Shown: positions 1 to 7,991, numbered from the stretch's first letter. The stretch is DNA of 64,000 bases from Chthonomonas sp. UBA2387 (GCA_002343445.1 DDSP01000025.1:1-64000); one strand, 5' to 3'. Notes: generated by a model not told the origin, from the letters alone. Made by a program: numbers and translations.

Positions 1-2
1 GC

Positions 3-914
3 CACGCCTACGACGCCCTCGGCAGGGCGATGCGGGAATACAGCCGGTGGCTGGCGGCCGGACGCAAGTGCGACCAGAACGGCAACCGGACGCGGATGGT
101 GGACCCCAGCGGCGGCAGATTCACGTACCTTGACAACGAGGTGGACCGTCTAAAGAGCATGCAGGTGCCCAAGGGCCAGCGCTACACGCAACAATACGAC
201 GCGGATTCGCGGCGAACCACGTTGCTGCTTGGCCTGGGCTCGAAGCGGAAGTATCAGTACGACTCGGTCGGGCGGCTGACCACACAAGTCGAGTTGAACG
301 CGTCGAACCAGGGCATCTACACCATGGTGGACAGCTACGACGCGGTGGGGAACCGCACCGGGCGCAACACCAACGGCAACCCGACCACGTGGCTCTACGA
401 CGAGGCGTACCGCCTGATCGGGCAAGAAAAGTCTGGGCAAACGGCGACGTTTGTGTACGACGACAACTCGAACCTCACGACCAAGTGGCACCAGGGCGGT
501 TCGCCGAGAACCATCGCCTACGATGTCGCCGACCGCATTACGACCTACCAAGAAGGTTCCGCGCTCACCACGCTCGCTTGGCAGAGCCGGGGCGCGATGC
601 ACACCCAAAAGACGGGAACCGACACGACGACCTTCACCTACTCCGACCCGATGTTCCTCACCGCGGTGGACGGGCCGAGCGGGAGGCTCGCCACCCACGT
701 CTACGATTCGGAATCGAAGCTGCGGCGGATCTACCAAGGCGCGGCGTTTACCACCATCGTCTGGGACTACCTCCAACCCTATGCGGGCTCGAAGCCACTG
801 AACTACCACACAGTGGACGGTTTGATCTTGGCCCAGCGGTTCGACGAGGACGATGACACAAACAACACTGGCATCGGCCAAGGTGATTGTGTGGGTCTGT
901 GTTTTCTGTTTTAA
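3..914 (+). CDS. RHS/YD-repeat protein, C-terminal part (5' end outside window)
   Basis: The reading frame is open from base 3, so the gene begins outside the window. The protein carries repeated tyrosine-aspartate units (YDALGR, YDQNGN-like, YDSVGRL, YDAVGNRTG, YDEAYRL, YDDNSNL, YDVADR), which are typical of RHS proteins that build a hollow beta-shell around a C-terminal toxin. The usual core end, a PxxxxDPxG-type cleavage motif followed by a toxin tip, is absent. After VDGLILAQRFDEDDD the frame runs only about 20 more residues to a stop. This is therefore a truncated or recombined C-terminus with no recognisable toxin. A related fragment follows at about 1393-1572, so the locus has probably undergone tip exchange and decay. 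I am confident of the family and unsure whether the product still works. Confidence 0.75.
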   Translation, partial: HAYDALGRAMREYSRWLAAGRKCDQNGNRTRMVDPSGGRFTYLDNEVDRLKSMQVPKGQRYTQQYDADSRRTTLLLGLGSKRKYQYDSVGRLTTQVELNASNQGIYTMVDSYDAVGNRTGRNTNGNPTTWLYDEAYRLIGQEKSGQTATFVYDDNSNLTTKWHQGGSPRTIAYDVADRITTYQEGSALTTLAWQSRGAMHTQKTGTDTTTFTYSDPMFLTAVDGPSGRLATHVYDSESKLRRIYQGAAFTTIVWDYLQPYAGSKPLNYHTVDGLILAQRFDEDDDTNNTGIGQGDCVGLCFLF

Positions 915-965
915 GTTAACGTCTTGCAGTTGGCTGAATGAATTCGGAGCCCGGATGGATTTCTC

Positions 966-1358
966 ATGAAGGTTGCATACAAGTGGTTGATTGGAATAGC
1001 AGGATGCACTTTGCTGGCATGGGTGGTGTTGGCTATGTTGGATTGCAGGCGCTCCGAATATGACCAGCAGATGAATCGCCGATTTAGGCTAGGTGTGCTA
1101 GTAGCAGTCACAGAGTTGGTCAAGTCCAGCGGCGATTGTCCAACAGCAGATGAAATCAGAATGCATCCGTCCGGGAAGTGGGCGATCTCTGATCGAAATG
1201 TTTCCCTAACTGTAAGTAGGGTTGATGGGGGTTGCGAGGTATTAGCCAACTGTGACGAGGCGGCACCATTTAGAATGAGACTGACCGTCAGCTCACAGTC
1301 AGAACCCCGGTTTCGCTGGGAGTCGGTTTTGCAGAGCGAGGAGTCAGAAGGGCGTTGA
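966..1358 (+). CDS. Small membrane-anchored protein of unknown function inside the RHS locus
   Basis: This 130-residue ORF starts with MKVAYKWLIGIAGC and has one hydrophobic segment (about residues 7-26), followed by a polar domain with paired cysteines (about residues 57 and 90-96). That fits a single-pass protein with its domain outside the cytoplasm. I recognise no family. Base composition differs from the surroundings: the line at 1021 has 33/60 G+C and the line at 1201 has 30/60, while typical genes here are near 65-70%. Its place directly after a truncated RHS gene and before an RHS remnant is where an immunity gene or displaced tip would sit. An immunity role is inference from position only. 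Confidence 0.5.
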   Translation: MKVAYKWLIGIAGCTLLAWVVLAMLDCRRSEYDQQMNRRFRLGVLVAVTELVKSSGDCPTADEIRMHPSGKWAISDRNVSLTVSRVDGGCEVLANCDEAAPFRMRLTVSSQSEPRFRWESVLQSEESEGR

Positions 1359-1392
1359 GCCAGGTCTGATGGAACGGCTCCACCATTTCTGA

Positions 1393-1572
1393 GGGACCAC
1401 GCTCTCGGACTTCTGGGGCGTTGCGACGACCACCTACGACGCTCTCGGCAGGGTGACGCGCGAGAGCAACCGCGGGCTCGCGATCCGGTACGAGTACGAC
1501 CAGAACGGCAACCGCACGCTGATGGTGGACCCCAGCGGCGGCAGATTCACGACCCTTTACGGCGCGGTGGAC
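1393..1572 (+). pseudogene. RHS core remnant
   Basis: In frame 1 this stretch reads LSDFWGVATTTYDALGR and continues through RYEYDQNGNRT and MVDPSGGRFTT. That duplicates the beginning of the window, where YDALGR, CDQNGNRT and MVDPSGGRFTY occur in the same order; the DNA of bases 1501-1550 and 81-125 is nearly the same. Similarity is lost after about 1570 and the frame ends soon after with no RHS features. It has no start codon of its own apart from a GTG at 1453. It is best read as an orphan C-terminal module left by duplication or recombination at the RHS locus. Confidence 0.7.
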
Positions 1573-1820
1573 GCTCCGCTCAGGCCTCGCGTTACTTTCG
1601 AGACTTCGGCCCTCGAGTCTGGGAAGGCGACACACATTCAGCGGTCGCGGGCCGAACCTCAAGCTGACTCGGGGTGCCCAAACGGAACCACGAACGCCTG
1701 TGGGAGAACCATCGGACACGCCCAGAGAGCCGACTCCAGGTTGACAAACCCCTCGCTCAGGGCGAAGAGACACAGATGAACCCCGACGTGAAACAGCTCT
1801 TCGAGGCGAGAACTGACTTG
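1573..1820. other. Gene-free stretch between RHS remnant and tandem repeat
   Basis: I see no coding sequence with family resemblance here. Short frames exist on both strands but lack recognisable content. The stretch separates the decayed RHS fragment from the 70-bp tandem repeat, so about 530 bases (1573-2101) carry no supported gene. Confidence 0.5.
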
Positions 1821-2078
1821 CCGACCACCTGCCGACGCCCGTGGGGGGATGTGAATGTGAATCGTGAATCGTGAACGCGAAGGCAACCTGCCGACCACTT
1901 GCCGACCACTTGCCGACGCCCGTGGGGGGATGTGAATGTGAATCGTGAATCGTGAATCGTGAACCCGAAGGCAACCTGCCGACCACTTGCCGACGCTCGC
2001 GGGGGGACGTGAATGTGAATCGTGAATCGTGAACCCGAGGGCAAACTTCCGACCACGTGCCGACGCCCGTGGGGGATG
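1821..2078. repeat. 70-bp tandem repeat, about 3.4 copies
   Basis: Copies begin at 1821, 1891, 1979 and 2049, each opening with CCGACCACnTGCCGACG. Copies 1 and 3 are 70 bp. Copy 2 is 88 bp because an 11-bp piece (CCGACCACTTG) and a 7-bp piece (AATCGTG) are each repeated once more inside it. Copy 4 stops after about 30 bp. Each unit contains a run of G (GTGGGGGGATG) followed by GTGAATGTGAATCGTGAATCGTGAA. The array lies just downstream of the rodA stop. Its frame is open on the minus strand, but the translation is only repeat-encoded and I do not call it a gene. Confidence 0.9.
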
Positions 2079-2101
2079 TCCAGCGGAGGGGAATCTGTCC
2101 C

Positions 2102-3223
2102 CTAGAACAGGATCGGCTTTTCGCGGAAGCGGATCGCCAGGAGCAGCCCGATGCACGCGAGGCAGAGCCACATGGCCGTGCCGCCATAGCTCAGGAACGG
2201 GAGCCACAGGCCCACCACGGGCCCGAGTTGCAGGTTCATCGCCAAGTTCACCAGCGTGTGGAAGCCGATCATCGCCAGGATTCCCCCCACGACCATCTTG
2301 TAGTAGGGTTCCCGCGTGACGTAGCCGACCAGCCAGATGCGGTAGAACAGCGCGCCGAACAGGGCGAGCACGATCACGCAGCCCAAGAAGCCACCCTCTT
2401 CGCCGATAACCGTGAAGATGAAGTCCGTGTCCTGTTCCGGGATGAACCCGTTCTTCTTTTGCTGGCCCTTCAGGAAGCCCGTCCCCGTCACGCCGCCCAC
2501 GCCGAACGCGATCTCGGCTCGATCGGTTTGGTAGCTGTGGCCAGCCGCGTCGTAGACGAACAGGGCCCGGACCCGCTGCTTCTGGTAGTCCTTGAGCACT
2601 CCAGGCGCGAAGTACGCGCCCGCCAGCAGCACCGCTCCCGCCAACACCGACCCCAGCACGAAGCGCCTGGGCACGCCCGCATAGAGGGAAACCGACAACC
2701 AGACCACCACGAGCACCAGACTCGCGCCCAAGTGCGGCTGCTTGAACACCAACGCCATAGGCACGGCCACGTGCAGGAACGAGAGTGCGAAGGTCGAGAA
2801 GCGGCGCACTTCGCCTGGCCGGTTGGCATAGAACGCCGAGAGCGTGAGCACCAGGCTGAGTTTCGCCATTTCGCTCGGCTGGAACTGGAGCGGGCCAATC
2901 TCGATCCACCGCTTGGCCCCGTTCACGGTGGTGCCGGCCACGATCACGGCCACGAGCATCATCAAGTTGATCCCGTAGAGCGTCGAGGCGAACTTGCGCC
3001 ACGCGATGGGGTTGGCGAAGGCGAAGATCGCGAACGGCACGATGCCCACCGCGACGTTGAGCGCCTGGCGCAGGTACTTGCCGTCCGAACGCCCGTCGCT
3101 CACGCTGAACAGGGTCAGCAAGCCGGTCCCGATCAGGGCCAGGACGATGAGCATCAGGGCGAAGTCCGGCCCGAGCCGCGCATCCGAGGGATTCAGCGAA
3201 CGGGTCGAAGTGGCGGAGCGCAT
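2102..3223 (-). CDS. rodA: RodA/FtsW-family peptidoglycan glycosyltransferase
   Basis: This 373-residue polytopic membrane protein belongs to the SEDS family, which polymerises lipid II into glycan strands together with a class B penicillin-binding protein. About ten hydrophobic segments are visible. Family landmarks include NGAKRWIEIGPLQFQPSE (about residues 98-115), the FKQPHLGASLVL loop, IPEQDTDFIFTVIGEEGGF, and the C-terminal LPFLSYGGTAMW. The ordering and the GPLQFQPSE form favour RodA (elongation) over FtsW. The ATG at 3223 lies 8 bp after the stop of the preceding lipoprotein gene, so it is the last gene of the operon running from 7060. No mreBCD or pbp2 gene is nearby. An imperfect AGGGG/CCCCT stem at about 2087-2103 sits at its 3' end. 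Confidence 0.93.
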   Translation of the reverse strand: MRSATSTRSLNPSDARLGPDFALMLIVLALIGTGLLTLFSVSDGRSDGKYLRQALNVAVGIVPFAIFAFANPIAWRKFASTLYGINLMMLVAVIVAGTTVNGAKRWIEIGPLQFQPSEMAKLSLVLTLSAFYANRPGEVRRFSTFALSFLHVAVPMALVFKQPHLGASLVLVVVWLSVSLYAGVPRRFVLGSVLAGAVLLAGAYFAPGVLKDYQKQRVRALFVYDAAGHSYQTDRAEIAFGVGGVTGTGFLKGQQKKNGFIPEQDTDFIFTVIGEEGGFLGCVIVLALFGALFYRIWLVGYVTREPYYKMVVGGILAMIGFHTLVNLAMNLQLGPVVGLWLPFLSYGGTAMWLCLACIGLLLAIRFREKPILF

Positions 3224-3231
3224 GGCAGACC

Positions 3232-3855
3232 CTACGGTTGAGAGGGCTGCCGCGTGTCAAGCGCCCCAAAACTTCGCTTGACCAGACCTCGCCCTTCGAC
3301 AAACCAGAACGCCAGTTCGCGCTTGGTGGGGTCACCCGCACCGTGGAGGCTGAGCTCGACGTTGACGCGGATGGTCTCGGAGAACGGGGCGGGCAGGTTG
3401 GAGGGCTCGTCCAGAACGGTCACCACGGCGTGGGCGTTGGAGGGCACTTCGCCTTCGAGGACCTTGCCCTTCCATTCGAAGGGTTTGGTTTCGCCGACGC
3501 GCACGGGGTAGACGATGAGGGGCAGGGGCGGATCGAAGGATTCGCCCGTCTTGGAGACGAGACTGAACGACGCGACGCGGTCTTGGTAGACCTCTTGGTC
3601 CACAGTCTCGCCATGGGCGACGCACTCGAACGTGACGAGTTCGCGCTCGGCGTCTTCGATGCGGACCAACTCGATGGGGATGCTCGTACGCTCGGCGAGG
3701 ATGAGTTCGCCCGTTCGATAGGGCGCGGTTCCCGGCCTGAACGTCTCGCGATCTCGGATGGTGCGGCCTTCGAACGGCGGCACACTGGCGGGAGGCGGCT
3801 CGCAGCCGGCGACCGCGACCCCGAGAAGCGTCAGGAGCAGCAGTCGGGCGATCAA
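3232..3855 (-). CDS. Secreted lipoprotein, fourth member of a tandem set
   Basis: The 207-residue product starts at a TTG (3855) whose TTGA overlaps the stop of the gene before it. The start is supported by the signal peptide that follows: LIARLLLLTLLGVAVAG then a lipobox cysteine (AVAGC, about residue 20). The mature part looks beta-rich. Near the C-terminus, FWFVEGRGLVKRSFG matches the aromatic-x-x-G-x-G-[LP]-V pattern found in the three upstream neighbours, and FDPPLPLIVYPVRVGETKPF resembles YEPPQPLALFPATQGDPVTF of the gene at 5182-5928. It probably sits on the outer face of a membrane. The function is unknown. Confidence 0.75.
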   Translation of the reverse strand: MIARLLLLTLLGVAVAGCEPPPASVPPFEGRTIRDRETFRPGTAPYRTGELILAERTSIPIELVRIEDAERELVTFECVAHGETVDQEVYQDRVASFSLVSKTGESFDPPLPLIVYPVRVGETKPFEWKGKVLEGEVPSNAHAVVTVLDEPSNLPAPFSETIRVNVELSLHGAGDPTKRELAFWFVEGRGLVKRSFGALDTRQPSQP

Positions 3856-4463
3856 GGTGTTGCGGGTTGCCCCGGCTCGAAGCGGACCAGCGTGAGCGTG
3901 CGCTTGTGGACGTTGCGCCCGATCCGGCCTTCGTTGGTCATCTCCACCAGACCGATCCCGCGCGCGTAGACGGCGCGCTGTTTCACGGTCGTGGCGGTTT
4001 CGCCACCACCCATCGTCGCATCGTACGAGCATTCCCATGTCTCGACATCCTTGCCCAACACCTTTCGGTTGCGGCCTTTTTTGGACTCGGCCTTCATGCG
4101 AAGCGGCACGTTTCCGCCCGCAAACGGCGTTTCACCGACGTATTCCCACTTCTCGGTCTTGTCCGTGACCTTGAGAACCGGCATGGGCATTTCGAGCGGC
4201 TTGCCCTTTTGATAGCCGACGATCGAGATCGTGTCGCCTTCGTCGATGTAGTAGATCACCTCGGCCTCGACCCCGCCGAGCGTCGAAATCACCGGGATCG
4301 CCTTGCGGCCGCCGATGTCCACGGGTTGGCCCACCGTATCCTTCGACTGCATGCTCCGAGGCTTGCCTCCGTCGTCGTAGTGCCAAACGGTTCCGGGCAC
4401 CAGCGGGAAGAACTCGCGGGCCGGAGGTGCAAGCGCCAACGCGCAAATCAGCGAAACGATCAT
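3852..4463 (-). CDS. Secreted protein, third member of a tandem set
   Basis: The 203-residue product begins at ATG 4463 (MIVSLICALALAPPA), which gives a normal signal peptide without a lipobox cysteine. The mature protein opens with FFPLVPGTVWHYDDGG, comparable to LLPATVGNKWVFEIEG in the gene at 5182-5928. Near the end it has VYARGIGLVEMTNEGRIG, matching the shared C-terminal motif of this set. The family appears to be a small beta-fold exported domain; DUF3108-like proteins have a similar 'GIGLV' close, but I cannot confirm membership. It lies 11 bp after the gene upstream and overlaps the next by 4 bp, so it is co-translated. Confidence 0.75.
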   Translation of the reverse strand: MIVSLICALALAPPAREFFPLVPGTVWHYDDGGKPRSMQSKDTVGQPVDIGGRKAIPVISTLGGVEAEVIYYIDEGDTISIVGYQKGKPLEMPMPVLKVTDKTEKWEYVGETPFAGGNVPLRMKAESKKGRNRKVLGKDVETWECSYDATMGGGETATTVKQRAVYARGIGLVEMTNEGRIGRNVHKRTLTLVRFEPGQPATP

Positions 4464-4474
4464 CCTAACCTTCT

Positions 4475-5185
4475 TTACGTCCGTTCGATGGCCTGAGTCG
4501 TCTTCGAGCCGTCGGGTTTCGTCATCTCGGTTTCGAGACGAACCGGCCCTTCGCCCTTGACGTACCAGCCCGTCATCTTCATGGTCATGGCTTGGCCGTT
4601 GAACGTGCCGGTGCCCGTGCCCTCGACGCGGAGGGCGTCCTTGAACTCGCCCGCCTTGGTTTTGACCGTCTCGGTGCGCACGGCTTTCATCGTGCTCTTC
4701 TGCTTCATCTCGCCGCCGGAGCTTTCCAGCGAGAGTTCCGACGTCCATTCCTTGCCGACGGCCAAATCGGCCGGCAGTTCCAGGGAGCGCGTGATCTGGC
4801 CGATGCTGGCGCTCTTGGCGTAGAGGCCGTCCTTTTCGACCGAGATGTCCATGCTGCCGAGCGTGGCGAGCTGGCCCGTGCGCTCGATGCGGAACACGGC
4901 ATTGCCGCCTTCCAGCGAAACGAGTTCGACGGTTTGGGTCCCGGTGAGCACTCTCGCGCCTCCGTCCACCGTGATTTCCATGTCGACCTGCTTCGGACTG
5001 GTGAGCCCGTAGTACTCGTAGGCGGCGTGTTTCAGGTCCGCCGGAACTTCGGACAGGCTCGGCTTCGGCGCCTCGGTTTCGTTGGTGGGCTCGTTGTTCG
5101 CCTCGGGCGTCTTCCTGGCGTCCTGGTTGCAGCCGATCAGGCCGAGCGAGCAGACGAGCAGGGCCAGCAGTGCTTTGGTTCTCAT
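4475..5185 (-). CDS. Secreted lipoprotein, second member of a tandem set
   Basis: The ATG at 5185 overlaps the previous stop as ATGA. The signal peptide MRTKALLALLVCSLGLIGC ends in a lipobox (LIGC, Cys about residue 19). A low-complexity linker rich in N, T, E and P follows, then a domain of about 180 residues that looks beta-rich. The C-terminal GWYVKGEGPVRLETEMTKP is the same aromatic-x-x-G-x-G-[LP]-V element as in its neighbours. There is no enzyme motif. The protein is 236 residues. It is one of four adjacent secreted proteins that probably arose by duplication and diverged strongly. Confidence 0.75.
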   Translation of the reverse strand: MRTKALLALLVCSLGLIGCNQDARKTPEANNEPTNETEAPKPSLSEVPADLKHAAYEYYGLTSPKQVDMEITVDGGARVLTGTQTVELVSLEGGNAVFRIERTGQLATLGSMDISVEKDGLYAKSASIGQITRSLELPADLAVGKEWTSELSLESSGGEMKQKSTMKAVRTETVKTKAGEFKDALRVEGTGTGTFNGQAMTMKMTGWYVKGEGPVRLETEMTKPDGSKTTQAIERT

Positions 5186-5928
5186 GACTTCACCTCGTAG
5201 TCGATCAAGCGGAGCGTTTGGAACGCCCCTGCGTTGGGACCGCTCAATTCCTGTCGGACGCGGACCAAGCCCACGTTTGGCGCGAACCAGACGACCATGC
5301 CGAACTTGCCCGTCGCCGTTTTGCCCGCCGAATCGGGTCCGCTCCAATCGCCTTGGCTGGCGAACGCGATGCCGCCCAGACGGCCTTTGCCGGTGTCTAC
5401 TTCTTCGTTGCCGTTGCACTGGACCTTGCCCGAGAACGAGCCCCGGAGGCCAGTCGCGACGGGTCCGGTGCCCTTGAACGTCACCGGGTCGCCCTGCGTT
5501 GCCGGGAAGAGCGCGAGCGGCTGCGGCGGTTCGTAGGCCAACGCGTTCTGGCCGCCGGTCACCTGATAGATGCCCTTGGAGTCGAGCAACCAAAGCTGCT
5601 CGCTCGTCCGCACGCTGTTGTCCACGCCCTTGGTGGTGACTTTGAACTTGATTTCCTTACCTCGGGGGGTGTCCTTGACCTCGGCGATCTGGTAGGTCGC
5701 GGTTGCGCGGGTCAACATGCGGTTGCCCGATACGGCCGTTTCGCCTTCAATCTCGAAGACCCACTTGTTGCCGACGGTGGCAGGCAAGAGAACGGCTTCG
5801 TTTCCCGGGTCAACCTTGGCGGGCTCGACCTTGGGCGCCGGCGCGGGTTGATAGCCGCTGCCGCCTCCCCCTTTGCAGCCAACGGAGACCAGTGCGGCGG
5901 CGGCGATGAACGCAGGGATGGGTTTCAT
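5182..5928 (-). CDS. Secreted lipoprotein, first member of a tandem set
   Basis: This 248-residue lipoprotein has signal peptide MKPIPAFIAAAALVSVGC with its lipobox cysteine at about residue 18, then a glycine- and proline-rich linker. The mature domain starts near LLPATVGNKWVFEIEGE. Two cysteine-poor beta-type stretches lead to VVWFAPNVGLVRVRQEL, the shared C-terminal motif of the set. It starts 4 bp after the SecD-like gene ends and overlaps the next lipoprotein by 4 bp. I do not know its function. The recurring '[WY]-aromatic-x-x-G-x-G-[LP]-V' signature argues that all four genes encode one fold. Confidence 0.78.
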   Translation of the reverse strand: MKPIPAFIAAAALVSVGCKGGGGSGYQPAPAPKVEPAKVDPGNEAVLLPATVGNKWVFEIEGETAVSGNRMLTRATATYQIAEVKDTPRGKEIKFKVTTKGVDNSVRTSEQLWLLDSKGIYQVTGGQNALAYEPPQPLALFPATQGDPVTFKGTGPVATGLRGSFSGKVQCNGNEEVDTGKGRLGGIAFASQGDWSGPDSAGKTATGKFGMVVWFAPNVGLVRVRQELSGPNAGAFQTLRLIDYEVKS

Positions 5929-5932
5929 GGGT

Positions 5933-7060
5933 TTACGATGGCTTCTTGGCCCCTTCGATGAGGCTGATGGCGTCTTTCACCAAGCCCTCGTCGGGAAGTT
6001 GCCTTATTGTGACCTCTCGGCCAGACAAATCGGTCGTGACTCGCGGCGCGGCGATCGGAATGCCGTCCACGACGAACAGGAGTTGCGACCCCATGCCGCC
6101 CGGTTTGCGGCTGTATTGCCACAGACGCATACGGCCTTCCTCGGTCAGTTTCAGTTTGAGGTCGTGCAGCGTGGCCCCTCGCCCGCCGGCATAGCTCGAA
6201 TAGCTGACCGACTCGATGTGTTCCTCGTTGATCACGAACTCGGAGTCCTGGATGATGCGCTGGGGGGCGGCGGTCAGGTCGCCGAGATGGTCGGTGTCGA
6301 TGCGTGATTCCAGGTGCTGTCGAATGCTCTCTTTGGGCGCCTCGCCATCCCAGATGGGCTGAGCGAGTTCCCGGTAGTAGCCGGCCAGCAGGGCATCGGT
6401 CAGGTCGAACTTCTCGCGGATCTTCTCTTCGAGCGCTCGCAGGAGCGAGGGCCGATACGGACGCTGGATGAAGCCCGTGAGCGTTCGCTTCTCCTGGGCG
6501 ATGGTGACCTCCATCGTGACGGGTGTGCGGATCCAAATGCCGTCGAACAGGGCGTCCTTGCTCAACTGCGGAAGCGGCACGCCGTCCAGGGTCATGTTGA
6601 GTTGGGATTCGAGTTTGGCTTTGAGTTCGGAGTCGCCGTCCAGGGCCTTGCGCAAGTCGGCGGCGGTCCAGACGATCTCCGGTCTCGGGAGCGTGCTCTG
6701 GTCCACGTCGTTCATCTTCATCAGGAGCTCGCTGAACGCGGCTTCGTCGCCTTGGAGCGACCGGATGAGTTCGCGGATGGGGATGCGCTTGCGGCCCGAG
6801 ACTTCTCCCATGCCGCTTCGATCGTCGGGCATCCCGAACTGATCGTTCTCGGCTTGGGTGAGCGCCGCCATCTGGTTGGCGACGATGATTTGGTATCCGG
6901 AGCCTGGCGCGATGCCGATGAGGTTGACCTTTTTCGGTCCGATCGGCTCTAGCTTGCGCTCGAACGCCTGTCTGTCCGACCACGACTGGTAGGCGAAGTA
7001 CGCGCCGACGGTGACGGCGACGAACCCGAAGGCGATCTTGGTCGAGTTGCGGATCTTCAT
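5933..7060 (-). CDS. Membrane-anchored protein with SecD-like C-terminal subdomain
   Basis: The 375-residue protein has one N-terminal transmembrane segment (about residues 8-26) and a large exported domain. Residues about 305-370 read EEGRMRLWQYSRKPGG, then LLFVVDGIPIAAPRVTTDLSG and REVTIRQLPDEGLVKDAISLI. This matches the order and spacing of the SecD P1 region (FDEEGAKxFxxxT, LAIVLDGxVxSAPxI, GxxxIxGxF, A..LA..L). The multi-pass export domain of real SecD is missing, so it is not the translocase. It leads the operon of four secreted proteins and rodA. A role in folding or handling exported proteins is inference. Confidence 0.6.
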   Translation of the reverse strand: MKIRNSTKIAFGFVAVTVGAYFAYQSWSDRQAFERKLEPIGPKKVNLIGIAPGSGYQIIVANQMAALTQAENDQFGMPDDRSGMGEVSGRKRIPIRELIRSLQGDEAAFSELLMKMNDVDQSTLPRPEIVWTAADLRKALDGDSELKAKLESQLNMTLDGVPLPQLSKDALFDGIWIRTPVTMEVTIAQEKRTLTGFIQRPYRPSLLRALEEKIREKFDLTDALLAGYYRELAQPIWDGEAPKESIRQHLESRIDTDHLGDLTAAPQRIIQDSEFVINEEHIESVSYSSYAGGRGATLHDLKLKLTEEGRMRLWQYSRKPGGMGSQLLFVVDGIPIAAPRVTTDLSGREVTIRQLPDEGLVKDAISLIEGAKKPS

Positions 7061-7184
7061 GCTGCCCGAACGGCCGGTGCCGACATTATGAACGCTCCAG
7101 GTTCGGCGGTTCGTTCCAGAGGGGCGTGAGGCTGGAGTCGGGCTGATGTTCTGTGGGAGTCAGCCGGACACAAGCCGAACCAAC

Positions 7185-7190
7185 TACAAT
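7185..7190 (+). promoter_or_regulatory. -10 element, probable leaderless promoter of the amidase
   Basis: TACAAT lies 5 bp before the ATG at 7196, leaving no room for a ribosome binding site. The same arrangement recurs before many genes in this window. Confidence 0.5.
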
Positions 7191-7195
7191 CCATC

Positions 7196-7918
7196 ATGCG
7201 TACCATCAACCGCATCTTTTTGCACACGGCGGCCCACGGGACGGCGACTCAGAACTACGACACGACGGTCCAGCAGATCGACGCTTGGCACCGGGAACGG
7301 GGGTGGTCGGGGATCGGCTACCACTTCGTCATCCGCCTGGACGGCACGGTGAACGCGGGCCGCTCGGAGGACAAGGCGGGTGCCCACGTGGCGGGCTTCA
7401 ACACGGGCACGATGGGCATTTGCATGAGCGGGCACGGCGACCACCACCCTTGGACGGCGGCGCAGAACGCCGCTCTGATGGACCTGCTGGTGAGCCTGCT
7501 CAAGAAGTACGGCCTATGGCCCTCGCTGATCGCCGAGGCCCAGAAGTCGGACGACGCCCTTCGCGTGAAGTTGGCGAACGTCGTGTTGGGCCACCGCGAA
7601 GTCAACCGGATCACCAACAACCCCCAGTACAAGACCACCAAGTCGTGCCCTGGCAACCGGATCAACATGGACTCCATTCGGGCCACGCTGGGTCAGCGGG
7701 TGAAGGCCGAAGCCAACCCCGCTCCGCAGCCTCCGGCGGCAGAGGTCTACGACGAGGCGACGGCGCAAGCCCTGTTCACGCACATCCGGGGGCTCTACAC
7801 GCTCGCTTCGGGGATGAAGTGGAGCGATGCGATGCTCGATGCGCTGGGTTCGATCCGCAAGGACGCCCGCGTGGACTTTCTGATCACGGAGTACAAGAAG
7901 AAGCACGGCATTCCTTGA
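7196..7918 (+). CDS. N-acetylmuramoyl-L-alanine amidase (amidase_2/PGRP fold)
   Basis: This 240-residue protein matches the zinc amidases that cut the bond between N-acetylmuramic acid and L-alanine in peptidoglycan. Residues 7-11 (IFLHT) carry the first zinc-ligand histidine. The stretch WSGIGYHFVIRLDGTVNAGR (about residues 37-56) is the family core. VLGHREVN (about residues 125-132) and KSCPGNRINM carry the second histidine and the cysteine ligand. No signal peptide is visible, so it is cytoplasmic, released by lysis, or a domesticated phage-type enzyme. The C-terminal 70 residues after a proline-rich linker are unassigned. The start is supported by the TACAAT at 7185. Confidence 0.85.
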   Translation: MRTINRIFLHTAAHGTATQNYDTTVQQIDAWHRERGWSGIGYHFVIRLDGTVNAGRSEDKAGAHVAGFNTGTMGICMSGHGDHHPWTAAQNAALMDLLVSLLKKYGLWPSLIAEAQKSDDALRVKLANVVLGHREVNRITNNPQYKTTKSCPGNRINMDSIRATLGQRVKAEANPAPQPPAAEVYDEATAQALFTHIRGLYTLASGMKWSDAMLDALGSIRKDARVDFLITEYKKKHGIP

Positions 7919-7974
7919 GCCCCGGGCTGGAGTAAGGTGGACGAGGCGGATTTCTTAAACCGGCTCTCTGCGGG

Positions 7975-7980
7975 TACATT
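7975..7980 (+). promoter_or_regulatory. -10-like element before the lipoprotein gene at 7992
   Basis: TACATT ends 11 bp before the ATG at 7992, implying a leader of only a few bases. Confidence 0.35.
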
Positions 7981-7991
7981 TTCTGCTCCCG

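Noticed and set aside
1821..2078. 70-bp tandem array as a CRISPR
   Set aside because: There are no unique spacers between the copies; they are contiguous and vary only by internal duplication.
1659..3341. 560-residue open frame on the minus strand over rodA and the tandem repeat
   Set aside because: It is a shadow of rodA in another frame joined to translation of the 70-bp repeat. Residue composition (HDSRFTIHIHIPP repeats) follows the DNA repeat and no family is seen.
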